From positions 4,044,474 to 4,108,473 of the forward strand of contig CM030936.1 in NCBI GenBank assembly GCA_018136815.1: a DNA stretch of 64,000 nt, in the 5' to 3' direction. This DNA comes from Isochrysis galbana (Eukaryota > Haptophyta > Isochrysidales > Isochrysidaceae). The notes below the pieces were generated by a model. The model searched no databases and was not told the origin of the DNA. It saw only the letters and a list, made by a program, of their open reading frames with translations. The position numbers and the translations under genes were made by a program. Below, in pieces: positions 1 to 10,570 of the stretch (its first letter is position 1; each line of letters starts with the position of its first letter).

Positions 1-1014
1 TGCATAAGAAGCGGTGTTTCCCTCTTCGTACCGCCCGAGTGAGCTTGCCGCGCGCTGTTGACAATGATTAGTTAGATGCACAAACAAATCGTACTTGGAC
101 ACAATGGCGGGCCCGTCAGGTGCGGCCTTGGCACAGCGAGCTCTTGAGATGTTGTCTTTTTCGCCGTGAAAACCATCAGACACTTTTCTTTGCAGGCTGT
201 ACTGCTCCGACGACGTTCTCAGGTAACCCTCCCGGTACACCCGCACCTCAAGCCCCAGAGCGGTCTCAGGCGCTGACGACACAAGTGCCCAAACCCTCAT
301 GTCGAACTTTCGTCCATCGAACAGAAGTGGTCTTTCGAGGTACTTCTGAGCGACCCAGCAGCCGACGATGCTGTTAGAAGCGTAATCCATGAGCGCCTGG
401 ATCTCAGAGTCGATGAAGATCCCCGTTCCACCACACCCACGCGATGGCTTGAGCAACCACAGATTTGCTTGTCCGTCGGATAATGTCACATCTGGGTGGC
501 TCCCCTCCGCCACGGCGGCGTGCGCGTGTTGCAGAGCCCGCCAGGCAGAGTTGTCTGCGATGGGTGTACCTGCTAGGCGCAGACTCGCCCCTCCAGGAAC
601 TTCAAGAGAGACAGGGATCGAGTCGAACCTTGGCAGCCCATGCTGCGTCGCGTACGCCAGCAGTGTCTTGAGCATCTGGTCCTTCGCAGTGAGGCACTCC
701 ATGCCGACCCACTTGTTGATGACCAATGCGGACGTGTCAGGTCTAGAGGGTGTGAGATGCCTCCAAATGAAGGCGAGCCCGCTCTTCTTCACCGCCCGCT
801 GGCACTGCTCGTTCAGCCGGTTGCGGCCCTCAAGAGAAACGTCTGGCGGCTCATCAAGTGCGGCATCGTGCCACACGCCGCGGTCCGCGAGTGCGGCTCG
901 GATGCTCGCACTCGCCGAGCCCTCAAAGACGCAGTAGCGATAAGTGCGCTGCTGTGCACAGGCTCGACGGCGGCAGGCAGTCTCGGAGGCCTGGACGGCA
1001 CGGCTGGGAGCCAT
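1..1014 (-). CDS. Tubulin tyrosine ligase-like (TTLL) protein, partial (C-terminus lies left of the window)
   Basis: An open minus-strand frame of 338 codons runs from ATG 1014 to base 1 without a stop. TTLL enzymes are ATP-grasp ligases that add tyrosine, glutamate or glycine to tubulin or other proteins in the cytoplasm and cilia. Family motifs occur in the right order: LWLLKPSRGCGGTGIF (residues about 185-200, nucleotide-binding KP), VAQKYLERPLLFDGRKFDMR (221-240), VYREGYLRTSSEQYS (259-273) and VHLTNHCQQ (312-320), then YEEGNT close to the edge. The N-terminal part (YRYCVFEGS, then ALADRGVW) resembles the usual region before the ligase core. In the same frame a TAG lies at about 1082-1084, preceded by a pyrimidine-rich tract, so an upstream exon spliced at about 1083 is an alternative to the ATG at 1014. 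Subfamily (ligase, glutamylase or glycylase) cannot be told. The call is seen in sequence; the substrate is inferred. Confidence 0.85.
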   Translation of the reverse strand, partial: MAPSRAVQASETACRRRACAQQRTYRYCVFEGSASASIRAALADRGVWHDAALDEPPDVSLEGRNRLNEQCQRAVKKSGLAFIWRHLTPSRPDTSALVINKWVGMECLTAKDQMLKTLLAYATQHGLPRFDSIPVSLEVPGGASLRLAGTPIADNSAWRALQHAHAAVAEGSHPDVTLSDGQANLWLLKPSRGCGGTGIFIDSEIQALMDYASNSIVGCWVAQKYLERPLLFDGRKFDMRVWALVSSAPETALGLEVRVYREGYLRTSSEQYSLQRKVSDGFHGEKDNISRARCAKAAPDGPAIVSKYDLFVHLTNHCQQRAASSLGRYEEGNTASYA

Positions 1015-1083
1015 CGCCGAAAGAAAGCGTCCAAGCTGCGATGCCGTTTCCTCTTCGTCTGTGCGTACTTCACGGTATCCCCA

Positions 1084-3092
1084 CTAGCAGAGAGGGGAGA
1101 GTTCTGGCAATTAAAAATCTTGACGAGGAAACGGACTCTCTAGCACTAACTACTAAATACAGCAGCTACAGCTACGACGGTGTGCGGAAACTACTAAGGA
1201 CGTCACGAGCGTTGTTAGTCGGGGGTCGGGGGCAACCTTCGAGCGAGCATTCTGGGCCAGCCGAGCGATCTGGGGTTGTCGCATCCGGAGTTCCACACTA
1301 GTCTATGCAGATATGCAGATGCGATATCACAGGTCGAGTCGTGAGTATTTGTTTTGGTGGAATGAAATTCTAGGCGGCATTGGGTGGCTTACGGAACTTA
1401 TGGTCGCGTTATTCGATATTGAATATTATTCGATGCAGTGACGAAGGTTCAAACCCCAGACGGAAAACGAACTCTCGTGGAGCGAAGTAGTATCTCACAG
1501 TGCTCTGTGGAATCAAGCTCGCGCTTGATCATGGGGCAAGAAGTCTCAGCGGAGCTAGGGCATGGAGTAAAGAGAAGTCTTGAGAGAGGGGGGGAAAGGG
1601 CGCGCTACATCGCGGCGACGACCCACGAGACACCACCCCACATCACTCACTCACCAACAAGAAAACTCCGAAAACTAACGCAACATCGCACAAACAAACC
1701 AATGAAACAAATAAGGACAAACGAACAAATGCGGCGTGCAATGCGGCGGAGCTTCGAGGCAACTCATTGGCAAAAACAAAACTCACTCAATTTTCTCACA
1801 CACTACACACTACACATTGATATAGAAGCACCGCATCCGCCTAGAGTATATAAAATACTCTGGATGCGACACCCCCCGACTTAAGTCGAGCGTCCACGCG
1901 AGTCATGGTCATGGGGTGATCAGGCCCAAAACAAGCATGAACAAACGAACAAAAGTCGAAACAATGAAACAAACACTATAAAGAGAGTGTGTGACCTCTT
2001 GTCTTAGCCCCCAAAGAGTGTGCACTCTCAGTGGGTTCAACCAAACGCAATCGCGGATGCAAGCCGAAGCTTGATCGTGGGGCAAGTCTCAGCGGGGCTA
2101 GGGCATGGAGTGAAGAGAAGTCTTGAGAGAGAGGAAAATGGTTTATTACATCCGGAGCTCGTCGAGATCAAACGTGTACGATGGCAACGCGTACAAACAA
2201 CGGCGCGGAATTCAAAATTGGGTTAGCAATTCAGCTTTGATGGCGATCGTCGGCGCCATCGCCGGGTCGTCCGTCCGAAATGCGAAATGGCAAGAGATAG
2301 GATATAGAGATAGGGCGGCAAGAAGCAAGAACCGGAGATCCGGAGATCGAAGAGCAGGAAGAAGCGGGGCAAGATCCTCGGGATCTCGATCGCCACCGGG
2401 GCCAACCCTGACGTAGAAGTACTGGCGTACCCGTTACGAGTGCGCCTCCCCCTCTCCCCCTCATCATACTCTACGTTACTCATAATATTTTTTGCCGCCG
2501 ATGCTCGCGACGTGTGATTGGTTGGTTCGTCTCCTCACAGGCTACTTTTATACATCGATGATCTCTTAGTTTGTAGAAAGAGAGAGCAAGCGAGAGTCAG
2601 TCGTGTGATGCACGAGCGCACGCATGCCGACCCTTCTTACTTCCTATAAGAGTGACTAGATACCTGGAGAAATGGGAGGACGACCAAGAGGAGAAGGTAA
2701 AGGGAGAAGGTAGCTAGGGGAGAGAGGAAGGGCAGAACGCAGAGAGGGAGAGAAGAAGAGAGTATTCTAATAAAAATCCAAGAGAGGGGAGAGGAGAGAG
2801 AGGAGAGGGGAGAGAGAGAGCGGAGAGAGGAGGAGAGGAGAGAGTGGAGAGAGGCTGTCTCTCTCTGTGGCGCTCCCTCCTCTCCGCTCGCCGCGCCGCG
2901 CTCGGCTCGGCTCCCCCCCCCCCCTCCGCCCCCTCCGCCCCCGCCGGCCTTCCCTTCCGTCCCTGCCGCCTAGTCCCACGTTCCCCCACCACCACACCCC
3001 CACTCCCCTTCTCGCACTGCCTTTCCTCGCCCTCGCTTGCTCGCCCTGCCCTCCCACCAACCCGTCTTCCCACCCTCTCTCTCCGCCTGTGG
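1084..3092. other. Gene-poor spacer with an imperfect direct repeat and a hairpin
   Basis: I see no convincing gene here. An imperfect direct repeat of about 65 bp occurs at 1523-1590 and 2069-2132; both copies start GCTTGATC.TGGGGCAAG and end GAGAAGTCTTGAGAGAG. A hairpin with a TATA-like core lies at 1833-1867. From 2690 to 2870 the DNA is purine-rich, then switches to pyrimidine-rich up to the EDR2-C gene, and may be its 5' flank. Confidence 0.5.
1833..1867. repeat. Hairpin with a TATATAAAA core
   Basis: AGAGTAT and ATACTCT pair around an ATAAA loop, and the outer GCATCC and GGATGC pair after a 4-nt bulge on the 5' side. The core contains TATATAAAA. It lies between the two direct repeats, so it could be a transposon terminal or promoter element; the function is inferred. 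Confidence 0.6.
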
Positions 3093-4790
3093 ATGGACGG
3101 TCAGCCGACCGAGTGGCCGAGAGTGCTGCTACTCGTGCTGTGCACATGGCTTCTGGCGCGGCTGCTTGAGCTGGCTGAGCGGATCGCCGTGCTCTGCGCA
3201 TCCGAGCTGGAGACGCCCGCCGTCACCCACGCTACCGCTGCCTCCTCGGTCAACGCGGGCATGTCCTTCCAGCGCTGCGAAGGAGCAGGCGACACCGTGC
3301 ACAGCTGGAGGGAGTATCCCGCCTCGGCGTTCCGCGTGAGAGTCGGACCCAACTATCCCCGCTTCGGTCGCAAGGCCAATTCTGGGCCCGCACTCGGCAT
3401 GGTCGTCGCGATGGACACCTACCGCGCGCCCCGCAAGATGAAGCACATCATGAGCCAAGGAATCATACAGCTCCCAAAGCCGACGCCAGGCTGGAGTGAG
3501 CCGTACCCAGAGTTCATCGTGGTTGTCCAGATGATGCCGGTAACACTTCGGTGCGTCCGCACTCCGTGCTCTGCACTCACCGCCTGGTGCCCAAGCTCGT
3601 ATGCACTGCTTCCGTGTGGTGTGGATTCCTCTTGCTCCGTACCCACGCCCGATATCTCGCTTCTCTGCAGCGACCATTGCTTCCTCCCTATTCAGACACT
3701 CGCTGCTGAAATCTGAGTCAACCGACGGCGAGACCTTCCATCTTATAGCTTATATTAGAATGAGGCCAGGCCTCGCGCCCAATTGGAAGGGCGACACTGA
3801 CCCACAGGGTCCCGAGGAACTGCTGAAGCACTTCCTGCTCAGGGCAGATCAGGTATGCTATCATTTTCCAGAGACGCGCCATTCACGACTGTTCTTGTGC
3901 TGCACATTGCATGATCTGGATTGCGAGGAACCGCGCGGCCCCTAGCCGTGATGTTTATACATTTGTGAACGACGTTCAGCCAACACATCTAGATAGCTGC
4001 ACTAGCGCCATTTGTGCGTGGCCAAAGGCCTTGACGGAGAGACGCCACTTCCCGTCTTCTCTGCGTATTCAGGACGAGGCCATTGCGCTGTGCCTCAAAG
4101 AGATCGGCATGCTTGCGAATTTAGAGGACGTCGGCGCTTCTCTCCCCAAACCCATCCTTAAGATCCTCCGTCGCTTCAATGGGAAGCCAGTGCTCACTAG
4201 GCCTGAGCATAGATTCTATCGAGGTCCCAGCAATTCCTATCTTGAGATCAGCTTGGATGGGCATCAGTATTCGTATGCCACGCGCGCAGCGGTGAGATGT
4301 TGCACCACGCGTTTGCAGGGCTCATTCATTGCTGGTCGAGGCGACCGGGATTTGATAGCCGTAAAAGCAAATAAACAGCCCGTCGGGGGTCGGCGTATGG
4401 CCTGCAGGGGTTCATGATTGATGATGGTGATCTGCTCACGCCCTGACAAGACGCCACTCTTTGCCCACTCAGATGCACTCAGTGATCCACTTCCTGGATA
4501 AGATCGAGCTTGCGTATGGAATGGTCATTGAGGCGCGTGCCGAGGCACAAATGCCCGAACAAATGCTCTTCTCTTGCTGCATCGCCAAAATCGACATGGG
4601 CCGTGTCGCGGAGTATCCACCTAAGGAGCGCGATGAGTCTTCCGAGGAGGGTCAGGCTCGCGGCGCAAATCTCATAGCCAGCTCTAAGGCCGAAATGTTC
4701 GCTCAGGCCATCGGTTTGCGTAAAGGGGCTGATGGTGTGCATTGGCTCGGGTGCGGCGCATGGCTAATGCCGTCGTGTGGCCGGCGATAG
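3093..4790 (+). CDS. EDR2 C-terminal domain (DUF1336) protein, four exons
   Basis: Proposed exons are 3093-3550, 3696-3852, 4073-4291 and 4473-4790, giving 383 residues; phases agree at every junction and all introns are GT-AG (the first donor is GTGCGT). The product matches the EDR2-C domain: PNYPRFGRKANSGPALG in exon 1, then YPEFIVVVQMMP, DGETFHLIAYIRM in exon 2, ILRRFNGKPVLTR and YLEISLDGHQYSYATRA in exon 3, and HFLDKIELAYGMVIEA followed by CCIAKIDMGRVAEYPP in exon 4. In plant EDR2 this domain follows PH and START domains and is tied to membrane-lipid function; here neither is present, and a hydrophobic stretch (VLLLVLCTWLLARLLELAE, residues about 11-29) looks like a membrane anchor. An in-frame ATG at 2844 exists but would add a low-complexity extension. 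Only the first intron choice is uncertain. Confidence 0.75.
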
Positions 4791-5446
4791 CTCGAGCTTT
4801 CTCGGGTCCTACTGCTATTCCTAAGTCGCATAGCGTCATAGGGCGTGCGGTGGCGCGGACCATGCCATCAGCATTACTTGATCATCGCATCGAAATGCAT
4901 AGAATGGCTATTCGGAACCATACCTGTTTCCGTTGGCGCGCGGTAGGCATCATCGTCTCTGAGGGTCGGCGGGAAGTCGTCTGCGTACCGGGACACGCCT
5001 TGAGAGTGGGTGCAATACAACCGCGTCTACGGGTGGGATGTGACGCGAAAGTGTGCCGTTGGCTTACGGCATGTCAACAGCATGTTCGTGCGCGTGTCGT
5101 GCGTTGTCTGCTTGTTTGTGATGTCCCCATGATACCATCATCGTCGTCGTCGCCTTCTCTTCGTTATCTTCGTGTTGTCTCTGGAGCTCTACTAATGGAT
5201 AAAGACCCCTCTTTGTTTCTTGTTTGTGGGCCTCGATGCTCTCCGGTGCGTGCATCACATGGTTGCATTGAGTGAGATCACGGGCTGTATCCTCGGGCTA
5301 GCGGCCGAGGCTGGGGGGACTCCCGTGGCCCCAATCAGCCCAAGAACGAAATATTTTAGTAGAGTAGCAGTAGTAGCTCACGATGCGACCGGCGACGGCG
5401 ACGGTGGGGAGGTAGCGCCGAGCAGCTATCTGTGTCTACGTCTATG
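4791..5446. other. Spacer, no gene seen
   Basis: Several short open frames cross this stretch on both strands, but none shows a recognisable domain or a plausible splice chain. It ends at the left target-site duplication of the LINE. Confidence 0.4.
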
Positions 5447-5458
5447 TGCCGCCTACTG
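5447..5458 (+). repeat. Target-site duplication, left copy
   Basis: TGCCGCCTACTG at 5447-5458 is repeated exactly at 8349-8360, on either side of the retroelement. The neighbouring bases differ, so the duplication is 12 bp. Confidence 0.8.
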
Positions 5459-8348
5459 TCTAAAAAAAAACCTTTTAATAGTCTCGCCCCGCGCGTGGCC
5501 TTGGGATCAGCTACAGTAGCCACGCCCATTTCCCTTCCTCTCCCACACTTCTAGGCCCAGGTAGAAATATGCAGCATATGCAATTGCATATTTGGGTAGA
5601 TTTGTCAGATCTGCATATGTCGACACATTTTCGCATATTTCCTGCATATTTGGGTAGAAGTGGAGCGGGAGAGAGGAGAGCCCCCCCCCCTTGGTATTGG
5701 GAGAGAGGGGAGCCCCCCCCCCTTGGTATTGAACATCACCCCCCCGTTGCCGGGCGTCTCGTGCCTCATGGGTGAGTGGCCTCTCTCCCCTCTCCCCTCT
5801 CCCCCTTCTCTGCCTGCCCCCAAGCGCCCCCCACGCGCTGAACTGTCCCGTCTCACCCCTCAGATCGCTCGCGCCGCGCTCGCGCCGCACTGCGTTGCGA
5901 GATGGGCATCCACATTGACGTGGACCATCTCGCACGCGCTCGCGAGCGTGCAAGTCCAGCGTCATCGGTGCAGGAGCAGGCAAGGGCAAGGGTTTGACGT
6001 GAATCGGCCAATTTAGGAGCCCCAGTCCCATTGTCCTCGTCGCACTCCTCTCATGAGATGTGGCGTAGTGCGGGTATTTGATCCATTTGCGCTGGTTCCC
6101 GGTGTGTGGGCTTGTCCAGAGGACAGTGTCCGCGGCTTTTTGGATCCGCGTGTGGAACCACTTCGGAGCGGATAGTGTCTGCAGCCAGTATCTGGGCGTG
6201 CCATATATCATAAAGTTGACTATGGCCGCTCTTCCGAATATAGTCATATGTTCGGTGGCCGGTGCTAGCTTAGAGACTTTTTCGTCAACTTTGTCCGCTA
6301 GTTTCGACCAAAAGGGTTTGAGCGCTTCTGGCGCTCCCAAGGGGACTCCTAATATTGTCAGGTATTCGCTGTTTCCTATCCAGTTATATTTTCGCATATC
6401 CCACGGAGGTTTGCGAGTCCTTTGTGCCCCCATCCGGAGTCCCTGGAATTTGCTCTCGTTTGTCTTCCCTCCCGTAGCCTTTTCGTGTAGTTTCACCCAA
6501 TGTAGGGACTTTTTAAGACTTTTGTAGTCGCGAGCTATTAGCGCGGTGTCGTCAGCAAACTGGCTGATCTTCAGATTATACCCATTTAGGTCTACTCCCT
6601 CTATGTCGTCGTCGTTGTTTATGGCCCGGGTTAGTGCCTCCGTCGTGAGGAGGAAGGTGAGCGGGGAGAGCGGGCATCCCTGCGGCATACCGCTCCCTAC
6701 CGTGAAGGGGTAACTTCTCCCCCCGTTGGTTTTTATCGTTCTTATTGGTCGAGCATCCTCGCATGTGAGCGCTTTCGCGAGCGATTGGAAGTTCGGGCCG
6801 AAGTTGAGTAATTTGAGGGCCAGGTGGTAAAACTCCCAGCTGACTCTGTCGAATGCCTTCTCCCAATCAAGGGCCAGGAGTAAGCCCGGTTCTCCGGTCT
6901 CGTCTAGGTACGCTCTTGTGAGCTGGAGGAGGTGCGTGGCTTCGCTAATGAGCCGTCTCGGCACGAACCCCAGCTGGTTCTCCGATATTATCTTGCCTAT
7001 TACTTTGCTTAGCCTATTGGTTAGAATCTTGGCTAGGATTTTATAATCGCTTTGTAGCAGCGTGATGGGTCTATAGTTGCGCGGGTCGCGCGCGTCTCCT
7101 TTTTTGTATAGTAGGATTATGTCGCCTTGCCGCATCGTGTACGCCAGTGTCCCCTTATCTAGCGCTAGGTTGTATAGCCTCGTCAGTATCGGCGCAGCCA
7201 ATTTCTCGTGCGCCTTGTATACTTCTGCCGGCAGCCCATCCGGGCCCGCGCTTTTGCCGGGGCCTGCCTTGGACACAAATGTGCCCGCACCGCCCTCAAG
7301 CTTCATGCGCTCTCGGTTCCCCTTGAGGAATGTGAGGCCTACCTTTTCGACCGCTTTAATGAGAACGCTGAGGTTGATTTGTTTGGCTTGCGCGAGGCCA
7401 TCAGCTTCAACTACAATGTGGGCCGCCACATCTTGGAGGGCGTTGTAGAGGGACTTGCGGGAGGCAGATCCCCCCTTGTTGAGTTTCTCCTCCAAGGCTT
7501 CGATCTTCACGCGGACGGTGATGTCTGTTTGAGTGATGCGGAGGGTGGTGAGCTCGCCATAGCGGTCTTTGAATTGTTGTGCGCAGTCCTCATTGACCGC
7601 CACGTGCCACGGGCCTTTGATGGAACGAGCCCAGAAGTCTGGTTCAGGGTCAACTCCCTCTAGCTCGAGGAGTAGCTCGATGATCGCGGCATATGCCGCC
7701 GCGTCTTGAAAGGCATAGTCCCCTTCTTGATGGAAGGAGAGGTCGAAGTTTGCATCAGTGTCTCCCATGTCTTGTTCATCATCTGACAGGATCACCTTTA
7801 TCCGGATCAGAGGGTAGGGGGGTTTGGGGTGAGCGTGCGATCGGTGACATTTTGTGGCATGTGCTGTCCTTCTCCTTGGTTCCCTCCCTTGTGTAGGTCC
7901 GGGGGTGTCTCGCCATGGTGTGCTTTTGTGTGCCAGTCCTCTGGAGTTGTGCGTATCTGTTGTTGTATGAGGAGTGTGCCCATAAGGGCCACCCGGTCTC
8001 GGGCCGCGCCGCCAAGGCGGCGCGGCCTTCTCCAGGGTGAGTGAGGCCTCTGCCATAAGGCATGCCTGTTGGAGGGTTGGTGTGTCTTGTCTGGTGTAGG
8101 CCGGGTGGGGTCCACAGCCTGCTGTCTCCCATGGGGGGGACCAGCATGGCTGCTGAGGGTGGCGTGGCCGAGGCCACGGGCCGTGTGGCGCGACGCGAGT
8201 CGCACGCACCTGCTCGGCCTCCGCGGGCGGACGCGGTCGCTTCGCCAGCGACTGCTCCATGGGTACTGGGGGGGCGCCCTCAGCGGGGGGCCCGAAGGAG
8301 AGGGGAGTCGCGGCGGCGCGCTCCATTGCGACCAAGTATAAACTTAGT
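5459..8348 (-). mobile_element. LINE-like non-LTR retroelement, 2.9 kb, flanked by a 12-bp TSD
   Basis: The element lies on the minus strand. Its 5' end (at 8348) begins with the motif AACTAAGTTTATACTTGGT, and its 3' end (at 5459) reads GACTATTAAAAGG followed by nine T. It carries one long reverse-transcriptase ORF. Exact duplications at both ends show that it inserted as a unit and fairly recently. A 37-bp tandem duplication rich in C (GAGAGCC...CTTGGTATTG) lies near its 3' end, about 5664-5735. Its 5' head recurs at 40531, and the head motif alone recurs at 10893 and 21954. Confidence 0.8.
5507..8326 (-). CDS. Reverse transcriptase of the LINE-like element
   Basis: The ORF is 939 codons from ATG 8326. 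The RT domain occupies the middle: SAGPDGLPAEVYK, then GDIILLYKKGDARDPRNYRP, NQLGFVPRR, LLALDWEKAFDRVSW, GMPQGCPLSPLTF and the catalytic FADDTALIA. This order is typical of non-LTR retrotransposons, which copy RNA onto nicked chromosomal DNA. The roughly 370 residues before the RT core are proline-rich and then acidic, and show none of the motifs of an APE endonuclease. The region after the RT (from about WPIHVKPLPLPAPAP) turns into low-complexity sequence without the CCHC and PD..D motifs of a restriction-like endonuclease. It may therefore be non-autonomous or internally deleted, although the reading frame is intact. Confidence 0.85.
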   Translation of the reverse strand: MERAAATPLSFGPPAEGAPPVPMEQSLAKRPRPPAEAEQVRATRVAPHGPWPRPRHPQQPCWSPPWETAGCGPHPAYTRQDTPTLQQACLMAEASLTLEKAAPPWRRGPRPGGPYGHTPHTTTDTHNSRGLAHKSTPWRDTPGPTQGREPRRRTAHATKCHRSHAHPKPPYPLIRIKVILSDDEQDMGDTDANFDLSFHQEGDYAFQDAAAYAAIIELLLELEGVDPEPDFWARSIKGPWHVAVNEDCAQQFKDRYGELTTLRITQTDITVRVKIEALEEKLNKGGSASRKSLYNALQDVAAHIVVEADGLAQAKQINLSVLIKAVEKVGLTFLKGNRERMKLEGGAGTFVSKAGPGKSAGPDGLPAEVYKAHEKLAAPILTRLYNLALDKGTLAYTMRQGDIILLYKKGDARDPRNYRPITLLQSDYKILAKILTNRLSKVIGKIISENQLGFVPRRLISEATHLLQLTRAYLDETGEPGLLLALDWEKAFDRVSWEFYHLALKLLNFGPNFQSLAKALTCEDARPIRTIKTNGGRSYPFTVGSGMPQGCPLSPLTFLLTTEALTRAINNDDDIEGVDLNGYNLKISQFADDTALIARDYKSLKKSLHWVKLHEKATGGKTNESKFQGLRMGAQRTRKPPWDMRKYNWIGNSEYLTILGVPLGAPEALKPFWSKLADKVDEKVSKLAPATEHMTIFGRAAIVNFMIYGTPRYWLQTLSAPKWFHTRIQKAADTVLWTSPHTGNQRKWIKYPHYATSHERSATRTMGLGLLNWPIHVKPLPLPAPAPMTLDLHARERVRDGPRQCGCPSRNAVRRERGASDLRGETGQFSAWGALGGRQRRGRGERGERPLTHEARDARQRGGDVQYQGGGAPLSPNTKGGGLSSLPLHFYPNMQEICENVSTYADLTNLPKYAIAYAAYFYLGLEVWERKGNGRGYCS

Positions 8349-8360
8349 TGCCGCCTACTG
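8349..8360 (+). repeat. Target-site duplication, right copy
   Basis: TGCCGCCTACTG, identical to 5447-5458. Confidence 0.8.
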
Positions 8361-9322
8361 GCTAATGGCTACTGAATAAGTGCAAGGCGCAAACGACCAG
8401 ATGAGTGCCTTCCGTATACGACTTATGACTTGGCACGTGCATTGCTGAGCACAAATAATATGTTGCCATTCTAGATAAGTGGAGAACTGCATACAGCAAA
8501 ATCCGCCACATTAGACGCATCAGAGCAGAGGGTCGAATCGGTCGATACTACGGACTACAAATGTGCATACGAACGAGGCAAATATCAAATATGGAAGCAT
8601 CGAGTTTTCTCTATGGCTATGGCAAACTAGTACAGATTATCCTCGACGATAGATTTGAAGGCGAGGACTCGCTATCCGCTCTCTATAATCACTATCAGTC
8701 CCAGTGCCCGTCCAAATACCAAATAAGACTGCTGTCCGTACTGAGTGATGATCATTGATAACTTGGACAAGAAATATGATGCCGTCATCGCTCAATGGAA
8801 CAAGGAGAATGAAGCGAGGGGGGAGGAAGAATCGAGTAATGTGGGCGAGTCGGTGGTGTCCACGGCACGGTGGTGTTTCGTGTTTCACCGGTCGAACATG
8901 TCGCGAGCGAGGCCGGGTAATGTGAAAGTGTAAAGTGTTAGATCTTATAGCTAGTGAGGAGTGGGAGTAGCTGATTTTTAACACTACCAAGGAGTTGCCC
9001 CCCCTCAGCCTTGGTGTTTCGCCCCGGTCGGTTTTTGAACGTGTGAGTCTGTTCATGTTCGGACTATTTTTGTCCGTAACTTGTTCTACTAGTTAGAGTA
9101 CTCTATTGTACAATGGAAGAGAAGGAGAAGGACTTGAGAGCAAGGAAAGAAAGAAGGGGAGAATACAGAATGGAATATGCCTGTTCTGGCAGAATGTTCT
9201 GGGGAGAGGGAAAGAGGAAGGATGAAGCAGGAAGCAGGAAGGAAGGAAGGAGTTGGCGGCGAGAACACGCTGGACGCGGAGCTTCCGACAGGGAGAAGGG
9301 CGGGCAGCGCACCTCGAGAAGC
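8361..9322. other. Spacer and likely 5' flank of the secreted-protein gene
   Basis: No gene is recognised. The last 200 bases are purine-rich (GAGAAGGAGAAGG-type) and lie directly before the ATG at 9323, as expected for an untranslated leader. Confidence 0.4.
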
Positions 9323-10132
9323 ATGTCGATCTGCGTGGCGGCACTTCTAGGCGCGAGCTTGATGGGACAGGTGTCACATGCCAACGAGCGGAGGAAGGGC
9401 ACACTCGACAAGATGGCCCGACTTGACCAGCAGCTAGACGCTCTCGCCGTCTCGATCGCTGCAGACAGCCAAGGACGCGTGGGTGCAGCAGCACACACCC
9501 ATAGCACCGACGTCTCCTTACAGCAAGCTGCCGCCACAGGAACGGGGGTCGCGGGGGTTCTACCGCCAGACGAGCAGCGCCGCTTGGAGGCAATCACCAA
9601 GCAGCCAAATCTCGGCGAGGCGCTGGAGATTGTCGGCGACTCTATCAACTATGAGTCCACCAGCACCTTCAGCTCGATCAATCCCTTTGCACCAGAGCCC
9701 GAACACAACCGCGCACGAATCACAGTGCTGGCTCAATCTGATGGCTGCGGCAACACGCATGATGAATCCTCGCTCATTCGTCCATTTTTTGTCGATTCCG
9801 GAGCAGACCCTTCTACTTTCCATTGGTGCCCAACATCTGGATGCGATGAGGCACTTGTCTTGGGAGGTGACACGCTGCATTACGACTTCGGCATGGTGAA
9901 GTTACGGGGATGTCCCCTGCACGAGGGCTACACGATTCCATACCTGCGCCTCATGAAGGTCCTCCTCGGCAGTTTTAACACCCTGTATCTCGGCTGGGGA
10001 GCCTGTGATCAAGGTGAGACCAATTGCGCAGTTGGAGCAGACGTCACCATGAAGCCCGGCGACTGCAAGACACTGATGCATCCATTGAAGCCGGAGCAAA
10101 AGTACGACGTTTGCTTCGTCAGCACCATGTGA
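9323..10132 (+). CDS. Putative secreted cysteine-containing protein, unknown function
   Basis: The frame gives 269 residues from ATG 9323. The first 20 residues, MSICVAALLGASLMGQVSHA, look like a cleavable signal peptide, which is why this start is preferred over the in-frame ATG at 9113; that one would add 70 basic, purine-encoded residues. After a short helical stretch (KGTLDKMARLDQQLDALAVS) comes a low-complexity region, then a C-terminal half with spaced cysteines: SDGCGNTHDESS, FHWCPTSGCDEAL, LRGCPLHEG, WGACDQGETNC and GDCKTLMHP. No family is recognised. The cysteine pattern fits a disulfide-stabilised extracellular or lumenal domain. There are no introns in the ORF. Function is unknown. 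Confidence 0.55.
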   Translation: MSICVAALLGASLMGQVSHANERRKGTLDKMARLDQQLDALAVSIAADSQGRVGAAAHTHSTDVSLQQAAATGTGVAGVLPPDEQRRLEAITKQPNLGEALEIVGDSINYESTSTFSSINPFAPEPEHNRARITVLAQSDGCGNTHDESSLIRPFFVDSGADPSTFHWCPTSGCDEALVLGGDTLHYDFGMVKLRGCPLHEGYTIPYLRLMKVLLGSFNTLYLGWGACDQGETNCAVGADVTMKPGDCKTLMHPLKPEQKYDVCFVSTM

Positions 10133-10570
10133 GGTGAATGTGAATGCGAAGTGGATCAAATCACCAGCGCGCCTGGAGGATTGCCATTACCCCATCATAT
10201 GCAGAGGTTTATGAAGTGTGAAGTGAGGGAGCGCGGCGAAAGGGCGCAGAAGCAGAAGATGGGTGGCCGAAACGCATGCCACAAATGTTGAAGCACTCGT
10301 GCTTGTTGCTGTTCATTGAAGACTTTGCAGTGAAATTCTACATTCTACACATCGTTTGCGGAGTGCTACATATGTGGACCACCTTATGGCATTGCATACT
10401 CCCCCCCCGCCCTTCCCCCCCACTCCCATTCCCATCACCCCGCGCACGCCCTTCACCATTTATTTCCCAGGAGATATTCGCCGTCCGTGTTAATGCGTGT
10501 GTCTAAGTGGTCGTCGCTTTCGGGAGTTGGTGTTAATGGGTGTGTCTAAGTGGTCGTCGCTTCAACCTAC

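Noticed and set aside
389..1301. Overlapping plus-strand ORFs at the left edge
   Set aside because: They are antisense shadows of the TTLL gene, whose minus-strand translation has clear motifs.
1438..1480. tRNA B box (GGTTCAAACCCC)
   Set aside because: No A box or cloverleaf around it.
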